Assembly (NCBI GenBank): GCA_913061345.1 | Contig: CAJXTZ010000033.1 | Span: 1-25,890, forward strand | Source of the DNA: an uncultured Erythrobacter sp. | Lineage (GTDB): Bacteria; Pseudomonadota; Alphaproteobacteria; Sphingomonadales; Sphingomonadaceae | Direction of reading: 5' to 3' | DNA length: 25,890 nucleotides | In this document: positions 15,927-23,902 of the stretch, piece after piece | Numbering within the stretch: the first letter of the stretch is position 1 | How the letters are laid out: each line of letters begins with the position of its first letter | The notes under the pieces: generated by a model | Database searches by the model: none | The model's input: the letters and a program-made list of their open reading frames with translations, nothing else | What the model was told of the DNA's origin: nothing | Translations under genes and position numbers: made by a program

Positions 15927-16865
15927 ATGGGTGAAAAACAGACAAGTCGGCAGCGGGCATTGATCTTTGCCTTGTGCACCCATGCCATATGGGGATCGAT
16001 ACCGCTCTACCTGCTGCTAGTGCAGGATGTACCGCCGCTGGAATTTGTCGCCTGGCGCACCCTTTTCACCCTTCCTATATGCCTGTTCTTCGTAGTGAGT
16101 TCAGGCAAGCTGGGCCAGCTTCGCCAGACGCTTACCGACAAGCGCACCATGCTGATACTGATGGCCAGCGCCTGCATGATCGCGATCAACTGGTTCGTCT
16201 ATGTCTGGGCTATCCAGAATGAATATGTCTATGCCGCCAGCCTTGGCTATTATATCCTGCCGCTCAACATGATGCTGTTGGCCTATGTGTTCCTGAAAGA
16301 ACGGATGAACAAGGTGCAAGCCATAGCCGTGGCGCTGGCCGTTATCGGGGTGGGAGCGCTGGCAGCCGGGGCGCTTACCACGATGTGGATCAGTCTGTTG
16401 TTGGGAACCTCCTTCGGCATCTATGGCCTGCTACGCAAGACGGTGGCCGCCGGACCCCTGATCGGGCTGACGACCGAGGCGATTATCCTCCTGCCGCTGG
16501 TAGCGGGCTACCTCACATGGCTGGGCACGACGGGTGAAGGGCTCACGCTGGGCCGCGATACGCTGGAATCGCTGGCCATCATTGCCGGTGGGCTGGTGAC
16601 AGCCATCCCCCTGTTGCTTTTCGCCACCGCGGCACGCGCGTTGCCCTACACCACGATCGGCTTCCTGCAATTCATCTCGCCAACCGCCATTTTCATACTG
16701 GGCCTGACGGTGTTCGGCGAAGAGATGAAGCCAGCGCAGCTGGTGTGCTTCGCCCTGATATGGGCTGCGATTGCGCTGTTTACCTGGGACTTACTGCATT
16801 CGGCCAACAAAGCGCGAATGGCCCGCCGTGGGGCCGTTCTTGGACGCGGCGTGACGCCGCAATAA
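15927..16865 (+). CDS. rarD: RarD-like EamA/DMT-family transporter
   Basis: A 312-residue inner-membrane protein of the drug/metabolite transporter superfamily with about ten helices in two EamA repeats. It carries features of the RarD subgroup: HAIWGSIPLYLLL near the N-terminus, EFVAWRTLFTLP, INWFVYVWAIQNEYVYAASLGYYILPLNMMLLAYVF, and ALPYTTIGFLQFISPTAIF in the second repeat. The transported compound is not established for this subgroup. The ATG at 15927 has AGGAA six bases upstream (15916-15920); an upstream in-frame ATG at 15840 lacks this and would add residues without homology. It ends nine bases from convergent pyrC. Confidence 0.9.
   Translation: MGEKQTSRQRALIFALCTHAIWGSIPLYLLLVQDVPPLEFVAWRTLFTLPICLFFVVSSGKLGQLRQTLTDKRTMLILMASACMIAINWFVYVWAIQNEYVYAASLGYYILPLNMMLLAYVFLKERMNKVQAIAVALAVIGVGALAAGALTTMWISLLLGTSFGIYGLLRKTVAAGPLIGLTTEAIILLPLVAGYLTWLGTTGEGLTLGRDTLESLAIIAGGLVTAIPLLLFATAARALPYTTIGFLQFISPTAIFILGLTVFGEEMKPAQLVCFALIWAAIALFTWDLLHSANKARMARRGAVLGRGVTPQ
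16846..16860. terminator. Hairpin at the rarD 3' end, facing pyrC
   Basis: GCGGCG (16846-16851) and CGCCGC (16855-16860) form a perfect six-base stem with a TGA loop, inside the last codons of rarD. There is no T-run. It may serve as a weak terminator at this convergent junction. Confidence 0.3.
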
Positions 16866-16874
16866 CATCGGGCC

Positions 16875-17912
16875 CTAATCGGCGAAGCGCCAGCGCAATG
16901 TTTCGCCTGCATGAAACGGCACCAGTTGCGTTCCGTCGGCCGCAATTTGCGCAGGTACGTTGCAATCGGATCGTTCCAGCGTAACGCATGCTTCGTTCAG
17001 TGGCAGACCATAGAAACGCGGACCGTGTTCGGATGCAAAGCCCTCGAACCGGTCGATCGCGCCCTCTTCCTCGAACACGGCCAGATAGCTTTCCAGCGCG
17101 AAGGGTGCATTGAAGATACCAGCACAGCCGCAGGCACTTTCCTTGGCCTCGCGCGCGTGGGGCGCGCTGTCGGTGCCAAGGAAGAACTTGGCACTACCAC
17201 TGGTGGCTGCCCGGCGCAGGGCAAGCCGATGCTTCTCACGCTTGGCCACGGGCAGGCAGTAAGCGTGCGGACGCATCCCGCCCACCAGCATCGCATTGCG
17301 ATTGATGTGGAGGTGTTGCGGTGTGATCGTGGCGGCGACATTCTCGCCCGCACCCTGCACGAATTGCACGCCTTCCTCGCTGGTGAGATGTTCGAATACC
17401 ACTTTGAGCTGCGGCAAGTTTGCCAGAAGCGGAGCGAGCACGCGTTCGATGAATACCGCCTCCCGATCGAATATATCGACATCGGCATGGGTCACTTCAC
17501 CGTGAACGCACAGCACCATGCCGATTTCGGCCATCACTTCCAGAACGCTGCGAATATTGGCGACATCGGTCACGCCGCTATCGGAATTGGTCGTGGCGCC
17601 TGCGGGATAAAGCTTGGCTGCGGTAAACACGCCCGCCTTGAACCCGCGGCGCACTTCGTCGGGATCGGTGTTGTCGGTAAGATAGCAGGTCATCAGCGGC
17701 GTAAAATCCGCACCTTCGGGCAATGCCGCCACGATCCGCTCGCGATAGGCCGTGGCCAGGGCGACATCCGTAACCGGCGGACTGAGGTTGGGCATCACGA
17801 TGGCGCGGGCGAACTGTCGCGCGGTATGACCCACGACGGCTTCCAGCATTGCGCCATCGCGCAGGTGAACGTGCCAGTCATCGGGACGGCGGATCGTAAG
17901 GGAATCGGTCAT
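16875..17912 (-). CDS. pyrC: Dihydroorotase, class II
   Basis: A 345-residue zinc amidohydrolase that cyclises N-carbamoyl-aspartate to dihydroorotate in de novo pyrimidine synthesis. Metal and substrate residues match E. coli PyrC with a constant offset of two: His14 and His16 in [10 protein letters not shown], the carbamylated Lys100 in [13 protein letters not shown], His137 in VHGE, His175 in FEHLT and Asp248 in GTDSAPH. Length is normal (E. coli 348). The ATG at 17912 gives the canonical N-terminus [15 protein letters not shown]. The frame extends upstream, but those codons overlap the preceding patatin gene. The patatin stop lies ten bases upstream, so the two genes are probably cotranscribed. 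Confidence 0.96.
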   Translation of the reverse strand: MTDSLTIRRPDDWHVHLRDGAMLEAVVGHTARQFARAIVMPNLSPPVTDVALATAYRERIVAALPEGADFTPLMTCYLTDNTDPDEVRRGFKAGVFTAAKLYPAGATTNSDSGVTDVANIRSVLEVMAEIGMVLCVHGEVTHADVDIFDREAVFIERVLAPLLANLPQLKVVFEHLTSEEGVQFVQGAGENVAATITPQHLHINRNAMLVGGMRPHAYCLPVAKREKHRLALRRAATSGSAKFFLGTDSAPHAREAKESACGCAGIFNAPFALESYLAVFEEEGAIDRFEGFASEHGPRFYGLPLNEACVTLERSDCNVPAQIAADGTQLVPFHAGETLRWRFAD

Positions 17913-17922
17913 GTGAGACGCT

Positions 17923-18747
17923 TTAATCGGCGCAGGTCTGCTTCGCCAGCCATGCCTTGCCATCGCGCGCACCCTGGTCCCAGGTGCGCGTTACCTTGGT
18001 GGCATCGGTAAAGTCGATCTTGTCCGCCGCCACTTCCTTGCTTGGCTGCACGTAGGTTCGGCCTTTGATATCGGGGCAATTGCGATAGCGCGAAGTCAGC
18101 AGCACCAGCGTTTCTCCGCGACAGTCGCGCGGCAGCGGTGCCTTGTCCAGCATGCCGCCATCCAGCACGCGACAATCCTGCCATCGCGGTACATCGAACA
18201 CCGGCGGGATCGTGGCAGCAGCGCAGATCAGGTCCACCAGCTTGCCATCGCGCGCGGCCTGTCGTGCATCGACGCGCAGTTCGCGCGAGCCCGCCCCGCG
18301 CGGCACGCGCAGATGCGGCGAGGAGCGCACGGCCTGGTCAAGCTGGTAAAGCACGCCGTAGATCACCGCGCACACATGCAGCGCAACCTGTTCCGGCGGC
18401 ACCGACAGGACGACTTCATATTCCGGCCCGGCGGCAACTCGCTCTATCGCCTCCTTGTCGAGCGTAATGTCCACGACGGCACGGTAGATTTCCTGATGCG
18501 GGGTGAAATTGGAGCTTTCGGCATCGAAATTGGAATCGTTCTGCAGGAAGGCCTCGTGCATCACGGCCAGCAGGTCTTCCTCGCGCCCGCCGATCCAGCT
18601 GGCGGCACTCAACGCTCCCCCCGATACGCAGCTGATCCGCTCGGGACGCAAGTCCTCGTAAGAACCAACCTGGCTGAGGAAACCACCATGCCAGAAGCAG
18701 CGGATGCCGCCGCCGGAGAACACAAGCTGGTCGTATTGCGATGCCAT
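17923..18747 (-). CDS. Patatin-like phospholipase-family protein
   Basis: A 274-residue patatin-fold protein. The oxyanion loop [17 protein letters not shown] starts at residue 11. The nucleophile is probably Ser42 in [10 protein letters not shown]. The catalytic aspartate is Asp196 in [11 protein letters not shown]. In classic patatins the elbow is G-x-S-x-G; here the first Gly is Cys40, as in C-V-S-G-G, while the Ser-Asp dyad is kept. Acyl hydrolase activity on phospholipids or similar esters is likely but not proven. The frame is open to 19104 across ygfZ on the other strand. Homology begins at the ATG at 18747 ([14 protein letters not shown]), 38 bp from the divergent ygfZ start. No strong ribosome-binding site is seen. 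Confidence 0.85.
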   Translation of the reverse strand: MASQYDQLVFSGGGIRCFWHGGFLSQVGSYEDLRPERISCVSGGALSAASWIGGREEDLLAVMHEAFLQNDSNFDAESSNFTPHQEIYRAVVDITLDKEAIERVAAGPEYEVVLSVPPEQVALHVCAVIYGVLYQLDQAVRSSPHLRVPRGAGSRELRVDARQAARDGKLVDLICAAATIPPVFDVPRWQDCRVLDGGMLDKAPLPRDCRGETLVLLTSRYRNCPDIKGRTYVQPSKEVAADKIDFTDATKVTRTWDQGARDGKAWLAKQTCAD

Positions 18748-18785
18748 TGCATTGCCTATGGCTGGCGTCGTCCTATCTGTCACCC

Positions 18786-19526
18786 ATGAGTTTGACCCAT
18801 CTTGCCAGCCGCGCTGTGGTGCGCCTTTCAGCCTCCGACGCAGCGGAAAACCCCGACGCCTTCCTCCAAGGTTTGCTGACCAACAACGTAACCGGCGCCC
18901 TGCCCACCTATGCCGCGCTGCTGACCGCGCAGGGCAAGACGATGTTCGACATGATCGTCTGGCGAGATGACGGCGACATGCTGCTCGACTGCGAGGCCGA
19001 TGTGGCAGAGGAACTGGCGAAACGCCTTTCGCTTTATCGCCTCCGCCGCAAGATCGAAATCGGACTGGACGATTCGCTGGCCGTGCACTGGCAGATTGCT
19101 CCACGCAAGGGCGCTTCGCCCGATCCGCGCCTGCCCGCGCTCGGCCATCGCTGGCTTGCCTTGGCCGATGGTGAAAATGACGTGGAAACCAGCGCGGATG
19201 AAGCGTGGCGCAAGCATCGCCTTTCTCTTGGCGTGCCCGAGGGGCGCGATGAGCTTGGCGATATTCTCTGGCTGGAAACCAATGCGGTGGAGCTGAACGG
19301 GGTCAGCTTCAACAAGGGCTGCTATATCGGGCAGGAGAACACCGCCCGCATGAATTGGCGGCAGAAAGTCAATCGCCGACTGGTGGTCGTGCCGCTGGGT
19401 GCCTCGCAGGAGAAGCGTCGCAAGGCCGCGCACGAAGATCTGGGCCTTGCTGTGGATCACCTGCGGGTGGCTGATATTCCCGTAGAACTGGCTCCGGAAT
19501 GGCTGGACCTCGGAGCGACCGACTAG
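18786..19526 (+). CDS. ygfZ: YgfZ/GcvT-like folate-binding protein
   Basis: A 246-residue member of the YgfZ (COG0354) family. YgfZ uses a bound folate to help make or repair certain iron-sulfur enzymes, including the tRNA methylthiotransferase MiaB in E. coli. The diagnostic motif K-G-C-Y-I-G-Q-E is at residues 177-184, followed by NTARM. The N-terminal half (FLQGLLTNNV, ALLTAQGKTMFDMIV) matches the GcvT-type fold. It is shorter than E. coli YgfZ (326) but normal for alphaproteobacteria. I chose the ATG at 18786; an upstream in-frame ATG at 18741 would run into the divergent patatin start. The gene ends three bases from convergent tetR. Confidence 0.92.
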   Translation: MSLTHLASRAVVRLSASDAAENPDAFLQGLLTNNVTGALPTYAALLTAQGKTMFDMIVWRDDGDMLLDCEADVAEELAKRLSLYRLRRKIEIGLDDSLAVHWQIAPRKGASPDPRLPALGHRWLALADGENDVETSADEAWRKHRLSLGVPEGRDELGDILWLETNAVELNGVSFNKGCYIGQENTARMNWRQKVNRRLVVVPLGASQEKRRKAAHEDLGLAVDHLRVADIPVELAPEWLDLGATD

Positions 19527-19529
19527 AGG

Positions 19530-20126
19530 TTAGACGGTGATGCCATTGGCTTCGAAAGCGGCGATCATCATCGATTCCGCGCGTTCACGCGCCGTAGTGC
19601 GCTCGACGTTCAGCGATTCTGCCAGTTGTTCGCCCATTAGTGCATCGCCCAGCGCGAGCAGCACGAGAGAAAAGGTCGTCTCGTGCATCGAGGAATCGGA
19701 ATCGTCGCACTCTTCCTCCGGGTTGAGATCGTCCACGAGGGCGTGAATGGTTTCAACAATCGGATCGAGCGCATCCTCGTTGCCCGATGCCAGCATCCAG
19801 CTGGCGAGCGCACCCCCGCCTTCGCGCCCAAAAGCATCGAAAGTCAGGTCCACCACTTCGCGCGGGGACCCGATCCCGGCCCGCGTTGCCCGCACGGCGT
19901 CGCCGATGGAATTGCACACGCTCTGCGCCAGGTAACCGGCCAACGCCTTTTGCAAACCGGAAGCAGAGCCGAAATGATGGAGGAGATTGGCGTGTGTACG
20001 CCCCACGCGCCCGGCCACGGCCTTCAGGGTCACGCTTTGCGGGCCGGTCTCAATCAACAGCGCGCGCGCAGCCTCGAGCGCAGCCGCGCGGCTCTCTTCG
20101 GGGCTCAGCCTCTTCCTTATTGACAC
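19530..20126 (-). CDS. TetR-family transcriptional regulator
   Basis: A 198-residue one-domain-plus-ligand-pocket regulator. The N-terminal helix-turn-helix spans about residues 8-55, with AALEAARALLIETGPQSVTL and the recognition region VGRTHANLLHHFGSASGL. The C-terminal part is helical with an acidic loop (NPEEECDDSDSS) and has no recognisable ligand signature. The start is a GTG at 20126 with AGGA upstream. A longer frame from 20213 would cross the ATG of the divergent metal-dependent hydrolase gene. The 55-bp divergent gap implies control of that neighbour and of itself, as is usual for TetR pairs. Confidence 0.87.
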   Translation of the reverse strand: MSIRKRLSPEESRAAALEAARALLIETGPQSVTLKAVAGRVGRTHANLLHHFGSASGLQKALAGYLAQSVCNSIGDAVRATRAGIGSPREVVDLTFDAFGREGGGALASWMLASGNEDALDPIVETIHALVDDLNPEEECDDSDSSMHETTFSLVLLALGDALMGEQLAESLNVERTTARERAESMMIAAFEANGITV

Positions 20127-20181
20127 TGATGTAAGTTTCCTTAGATTGACAGCGCGACATTTATTCGGATGGGTTCGTGAT
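20127..20181. promoter_or_regulatory. Divergent tetR/hydrolase promoter region
   Basis: This 55-bp gap holds a perfect -35-like TTGACA at 20146-20151 reading rightward. I could not find a convincing -10 at 16-18 bp spacing and see no long palindrome. Any TetR operator must lie here or just inside the genes. Confidence 0.4.
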
Positions 20182-21045
20182 ATGACTGCATATTCCCCAT
20201 GGCAAGCAAGCACCCCGCAAGATCATAGCCTTACCGTGCGTAACCGCAGGTTCGAACGTGGCCAAAAACGCCTGCGCGGTGTGGACCCGGTCGCCACGGC
20301 ATGGTTCGCGGCCCTTTCATGCAGTTTCCCGCGTGGGGAAGCGATGTTCATCGAAGCGGTGAAGGCACACCGTGACGGCGTGCCTGAAAAGCTGGCTGGC
20401 GAAATCCGTGATTTCATCCGCCAGGAAGTGAACCATTCGCGAGAGCACATTGCGTTCAACCGCGCGGTGAAGGACGCCGGTTACGATCTTTCCCATATCA
20501 ATAGTCGGGTCAACCGCCTGGTCGACGAAACGCTTGCCGCCCAGCCTATCGTGCAACTGGCCATTACCTGCGCGCTGGAGCATTTTACCGCGATGTTCGC
20601 GCACCAGTTTCTGAAAGATCCCGATTCGCTGATGACGGCGGGCATGGGAGATCCCGAACTGTGGCTGTGGCACGCGGTGGAGGAAATCGAGCACAAGGCC
20701 GTGGCCTATGACACCTGGCTCCACGCGACACGCAAATGGTCTCCATTCAAACGCTGGCGGATGCGCAGCATTATCATGGTGCTCGTAACGTTCCGCTTCC
20801 TGAAGAATCGCGCCACCGATGCGATAGAACTGTTGGCGCAAGACGGAATCAAAGGATGGCGAGCGAAGTGGGGGCTTTTCGGCTACCTGTTCGGCAAGCC
20901 TGGCATCCTGCGCAAGATCGCACCAATCTGGCTGAGTTATTTCCGCCCCGGCTTCCATCCGTGGGATCACGACGACCGCCACCTGATTGCCAGGTTCGAT
21001 GACCTTGAAATGTCTGCAGCCAGAAGGGCCGTGCCCGCCGAATAA
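20182..21045 (+). CDS. Predicted metal-dependent hydrolase (PF10118-like)
   Basis: A 287-residue all-helical protein resembling the PF10118 'predicted metal-dependent hydrolase' family. Metal-binding candidates are regularly spaced along helices: Glu53 (RGEAMF), Glu82, His85, Glu88 and His89 (EVNHSREH), Glu133 and His134 (ALEHFTAMF), His164 and Glu167-168, and Glu170 and His171 (WLWHAVEEIEHKAV). This E-x2-H recurrence recalls ferritin-like diiron proteins, so a di-metal oxygenase or hydrolase role is possible. No biochemical function is established to my knowledge. The C-terminal third is basic and aromatic (RPGFHPWDHDD). The ATG at 20182 is the first after the gap shared with tetR; the frame also reads back into tetR. 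Confidence 0.82.
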   Translation: MTAYSPWQASTPQDHSLTVRNRRFERGQKRLRGVDPVATAWFAALSCSFPRGEAMFIEAVKAHRDGVPEKLAGEIRDFIRQEVNHSREHIAFNRAVKDAGYDLSHINSRVNRLVDETLAAQPIVQLAITCALEHFTAMFAHQFLKDPDSLMTAGMGDPELWLWHAVEEIEHKAVAYDTWLHATRKWSPFKRWRMRSIIMVLVTFRFLKNRATDAIELLAQDGIKGWRAKWGLFGYLFGKPGILRKIAPIWLSYFRPGFHPWDHDDRHLIARFDDLEMSAARRAVPAE

Positions 21046-21063
21046 TGGCGAACACGGCGTACC

Positions 21064-21609
21064 CTAAGCCGCCTGCGCCCCGTGCAGAGCCACATTTTGA
21101 GCAAGATCGCAAATATAGCGCCGGGCGAGTATGACCTCACCCTCTCGCGCTGCGCAGACGGTTGGCCTGATCTCGCCAGTTTCGACGAAGCCGTTCGTTT
21201 TCAACACCTTGCCGCTGGCCGCGTTTTCGAGATAGTGGCCGGCGTTGATCTGCTGCAACCCCAGCGCCGCTGCCATCGTCAGCACGCCCTGCACGGCCTC
21301 GCCGGCGTAGCCGCGCCGCTGCCACTTGCGCCCGATCCAGTAGCCCAGTTCGTGGCCTTCTTCGTCGGGTTCGATACCGATCAGCCCGATGATAGGTGCC
21401 CCGTCGACTTCTGGGAGCGTGATAGCAAACTTCATGGCCTTGGCTGGTGCAGGCGTGCGACAATAGGTGATCGCGTCCGCCGGGCCGTAAGGCCAGGGCG
21501 CCCGCGCCAGCATTCGGACGACGCCATAATCCGCGATGCCACGATAAATCTCGCGCCAGTCTTCGGGGAATACGGGCCGCAGGAACAGCCGATCGGTACG
21601 CATGAACAT
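21064..21609 (-). CDS. GNAT-family N-acetyltransferase
   Basis: A 181-residue RimJ/RimL-type (Acetyltransf_3) GNAT protein. It opens RTDRLFLRPVFPEDW, as in this subgroup. The acetyl-CoA pyrophosphate loop is Q-R-R-G-Y-A-G at residues 97-103, within LGYWIGRKWQRRGYAGEA, and the motif B-like region NAASGKVLKTNGFVETGE follows. The ATG at 21609 has GGGGAG seven bases upstream; a second ATG at 21603 is possible. In alphaproteobacteria a GNAT gene often sits between rpmA and obgE. Here a strong terminator lies between rpmA and this gene, and obgE is absent, with a convergent hydrolase gene 18 bp away. Confidence 0.9.
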   Translation of the reverse strand: MFMRTDRLFLRPVFPEDWREIYRGIADYGVVRMLARAPWPYGPADAITYCRTPAPAKAMKFAITLPEVDGAPIIGLIGIEPDEEGHELGYWIGRKWQRRGYAGEAVQGVLTMAAALGLQQINAGHYLENAASGKVLKTNGFVETGEIRPTVCAAREGEVILARRYICDLAQNVALHGAQAA

Positions 21610-21707
21610 CGTTATTCTCCCCAATACCGAACGCCTGCCTCCGTTAGACCTTCGGTGTTTCAGAACGAAGTCCGCCCCACTGGACAAACCGCTTTGGAAG
21701 GAGAATC

Positions 21708-21738
21708 AAAAAAGGAGACGGGGTGGCCCCATCTCCTT
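21708..21738 (-). terminator. Strong intrinsic terminator of the rplU-rpmA operon
   Basis: On the minus strand AAGGAGATGGGG (21738-21727) pairs with CCCCGTCTCCTT (21723-21712) through a 3-base CCA loop. All 12 positions pair if the central G-U is counted. The last two stem Ts run on into four more (complement of 21708-21713), giving a T-run of six. It lies 72 bp after rpmA, and is the clearest terminator in the window. Confidence 0.88.
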
Positions 21739-21810
21739 CCGTTTATCCCGTGTCTGTAGCGACTCGAAAAGGGCCATCCCGGTGGATGACCCCATTATCG
21801 AATCACCCGA

Positions 21811-22080
21811 TTATTCGGCGGCTTGCGCCATCGCATCTACCGACACGTATTTGCGGCCCAGCTTGCCGTCATGGAAACGGACCTTGCCGGCTTCCAGCGC
21901 GAACAGCGTGTGGTCCTTGCCCATGCCTACATTGACACCGGGATAGTACTTCGTACCGCGCTGGCGCACGATAATGTTACCCGGAATCACGTCCTGGCTG
22001 CCGAACTTCTTCACACCAAGGCGGCGACCTGCCGAGTCGCGACCGTTACGCGATGAACCGCCTGCTTTTTTATGTGCCAT
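21811..22080 (-). CDS. rpmA: 50S ribosomal protein L27
   Basis: An 89-residue L27, which reaches into the peptidyl-transferase centre. The N-terminus [20 protein letters not shown] is canonical and lacks the cleavable leader found in Firmicutes. The body [21 protein letters not shown] and [16 protein letters not shown] segment are highly conserved. It lies 12 bp downstream of rplU in the usual order and is followed by an intrinsic terminator at 21708-21738. Confidence 0.98.
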   Translation of the reverse strand: MAHKKAGGSSRNGRDSAGRRLGVKKFGSQDVIPGNIIVRQRGTKYYPGVNVGMGKDHTLFALEAGKVRFHDGKLGRKYVSVDAMAQAAE

Positions 22081-22092
22081 GGTTCGAAATCC

Positions 22093-22620
22093 TTACTTCT
22101 TGTCGGCCGACGTGTCGGCGCTCTTCTCGGTTGCAGCGGCCTTCTTGGGGGCTGCCTTCTTGGCGGCGGGCTTCTTCGCAGCCGTTTCCTTCTTTACAGA
22201 GCCGGCGGCTTCCTTGGCAGGAGCGGCCTTGTGCGCCTTGGGCGAAGCCTTTTCTTCGGAAGTGTCCTTCACCGGAGCATCTTCTGCCTTCTTGGCAGGC
22301 GCCTTTTTCGCAGCAGCCTTGCCTTCGCCAACGCCCACGATGCGCAGCAGGGTCATCTGCTGGCGGTGGCCGTTCTTGCGGCGATAGTTGTGACGACGAC
22401 GCTTCTTGAAGACAGTCACCTTCTCGCTCTTCGCCTGGGCGATTACCTCAGCCGAAACCGAAACCTTGGATGCATCGGCCATGTCGGCACCTTCGCCGGC
22501 CAGCAATACATCTTCCAGCACGATCGTGTCGCCAGCGTCACCCGCCAGCTTCTCGACTGCGATCTTGTCTCCTTCGGCGACGCGATACTGCTTGCCGCCT
22601 GTGCGCACGATAGCGAACAT
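22093..22620 (-). CDS. rplU: 50S ribosomal protein L21 with long Lys/Ala-rich C-terminal tail
   Basis: Residues 1-100 are a standard L21 ([20 protein letters not shown] at the start; [20 protein letters not shown] at 71-90), which binds 23S rRNA. E. coli L21 is 103 residues. Here a tail of about 75 residues follows, made mainly of Lys, Ala, Pro, Glu and Ser with repeated AAKK and PAKK units, resembling histone H1-like tails. The tail is probably disordered. Extended L21 proteins are known in alphaproteobacteria, but their function is unclear. The ATG has GGAAG ten bases upstream. A possible promoter lies at 22715-22743. Confidence 0.97.
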   Translation of the reverse strand: MFAIVRTGGKQYRVAEGDKIAVEKLAGDAGDTIVLEDVLLAGEGADMADASKVSVSAEVIAQAKSEKVTVFKKRRRHNYRRKNGHRQQMTLLRIVGVGEGKAAAKKAPAKKAEDAPVKDTSEEKASPKAHKAAPAKEAAGSVKKETAAKKPAAKKAAPKKAAATEKSADTSADKK

Positions 22621-22714
22621 GGCTTATATACTTCCGTTTTAGTGCTGTGCCGCCCCCTCACGAGAACGGCGCGACGGACTTACCGCCAGAAAGCGGAGCC
22701 CGGAAAGACGAATG

Positions 22715-22743
22715 CCGTTAAGGGACCGCCGCTGCCAAGTCAA
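22715..22743 (-). promoter_or_regulatory. Candidate rplU-rpmA promoter
   Basis: On the minus strand TTGACT (22743-22738) is separated by 17 bases from TAACGG (22720-22715). The -35 is good and the -10 poor, at least against the E. coli consensus. This would give a leader of roughly 85-90 bases. The rest of the 246-bp gap to the divergent lipoprotein gene shows no other strong signal. Confidence 0.4.
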
Positions 22744-22866
22744 CGGCAACTGAACCGGAAAAGCGGCTTTCCCGAAAGAGAATTTGCCTTCCGCCCCGCA
22801 CTTTTCGAAATCCAACAACCGCTTCGAGAGGGTGGCATCGCCCCCCGCCCGTGATAAGGCAGCCCT

Positions 22867-23406
22867 ATGGCCGCTAGAACCACACCTTACCAGCAGACCC
22901 CAGCCATGCTGGTAACATCTGCCGCGCTGTTCGCGCTTTCCGCCTGTGCCACTGCTGATACAGATTATCCGTCGCTTGCCGTGCGCGATGCGGAACGCCA
23001 GCGCGGGGTAATAGAGGCTCCGTCCCTGCCGGAACCTGTCGCACCCGCTCTTCCGCGCATGGCCAGCACCAATGTGCTCCAACAAATAGCTGCCTTACGC
23101 AGCGAAACCGTGCGCGCACACCAACAATTTCTGGACGCTGCACCTGCCGCGCGCCGCGCTGTATCCGCCGGCGCAGGGGCTGCGCGGGCCAGCGATGCAT
23201 GGTCGGGGGCACAGGTTGCACTGGCCGATCTGGAAACGCGCCGTTCCGTCACGGCCATCTCCCTCGCCGATCTCGATGCATTGTTTGCCGATCAGGCAAC
23301 CGGCTTCGATCCAGTCGTCGAAGTGGCCGAGGCGCGCGATGCCATTATTGCTCTTCTGGAGGAAGAGGACCGCATCCTGTCGCAATTGCGGGCGCGCATC
23401 CGCTGA
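22867..23406 (+). CDS. Predicted lipoprotein, function unknown
   Basis: A 179-residue protein with a lipoprotein signal peptide: the hydrophobic stretch AMLVTSAALFALSAC ends in a perfect LSAC lipobox with Cys27. The mature part is helical and Ala/Arg/Glu-rich, with possible coiled-coil segments at about 65-90 and 135-175 (EVAEARDAIIALLEEEDRIL). I recognise no domain. The ATG at 22867 has AAGG eight bases upstream (22855-22858); a second ATG at 22906 would still leave a usable signal peptide. It ends ten bases from convergent moaE. Probably an outer-membrane or periplasmic accessory protein, but this is a guess. Confidence 0.75.
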   Translation: MAARTTPYQQTPAMLVTSAALFALSACATADTDYPSLAVRDAERQRGVIEAPSLPEPVAPALPRMASTNVLQQIAALRSETVRAHQQFLDAAPAARRAVSAGAGAARASDAWSGAQVALADLETRRSVTAISLADLDALFADQATGFDPVVEVAEARDAIIALLEEEDRILSQLRARIR

Positions 23407-23416
23407 TGATGCGCGG

Positions 23417-23902
23417 TTAAGGACTGTCCCACCGATTGCGGGCGGCATAATCGGCATCGTGCGGGGTTATCCAGTGCCAACCACCGTTCGGACCGCTGCC
23501 GCGCCGCTCACGCTTCCAGAACCATGCTGCGCTTTTCAGGTGATCCATCACAAAATCGGTCGCGTCGAAGGCCGCCCTGCGATGGCGTGCTGCCGCTGCT
23601 ACCAGTACTATCGGCTGTCCTGATGTCAGCGTGCCGATCCTGTGCCAAGCGAGAATGCCGTCCAACTGCCACCGTTCCAGCGCCCGCCCCGCGATATCTT
23701 CCATACCCGGCAAGGTGAGAGGCGCGTAATGCGTCAGTTCCAGCGCTTTGACTTCTCCGTCGGGCCGCACTTTGCCGACGAAGCTCGCGATACCGCCGGA
23801 CACCGGATGGCCCGCATTAAATGCAGCCAGCGCCTCCCCTACGGAAAAGCCGTTTTCCAGAATGCGCACATCAGCAGGCGCCGACAGCTTCACTCTAGCC
23901 AC
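23417..23902 (-). CDS. moaE: Molybdopterin synthase catalytic subunit MoaE
   Basis: A 161-residue MoaE, the large subunit of molybdopterin synthase, which with thiocarboxylated MoaD adds the dithiolene sulfurs to cyclic pyranopterin. Conserved regions are GGIASFVGKVR (36-46), LELTHYAP (54-61) and HRRAAFDATDFVMDHLKSAAWFWKRE (107-132). Lys123 and Lys130 correspond to active-site Lys119 and Lys126 of E. coli MoaE. The start is a GTG at 23902, overlapping moaD by eight bases. A second GTG at 23893 lies just past the moaD stop and is an equally credible start. It is the last gene of the folB-moa cluster here. Confidence 0.96.
   Translation of the reverse strand: MARVKLSAPADVRILENGFSVGEALAAFNAGHPVSGGIASFVGKVRPDGEVKALELTHYAPLTLPGMEDIAGRALERWQLDGILAWHRIGTLTSGQPIVLVAAAARHRRAAFDATDFVMDHLKSAAWFWKRERRGSGPNGGWHWITPHDADYAARNRWDSP

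Noticed and set aside
16911..18011. 366-codon rightward frame opposite pyrC
   Set aside because: The PyrC reading has every metal ligand; the opposite frame is His/Gly-rich without a recognisable domain.
18748..19104. N-terminal extension of the patatin frame
   Set aside because: Arg-rich translation of the antisense of ygfZ. The patatin domain begins at the ATG at 18747.
20146..20174. TTGACA as a complete sigma-70 promoter for the metal-dependent hydrolase
   Set aside because: The -35 is perfect, but no acceptable -10 lies 16-18 bases downstream, so only a promoter region is claimed.
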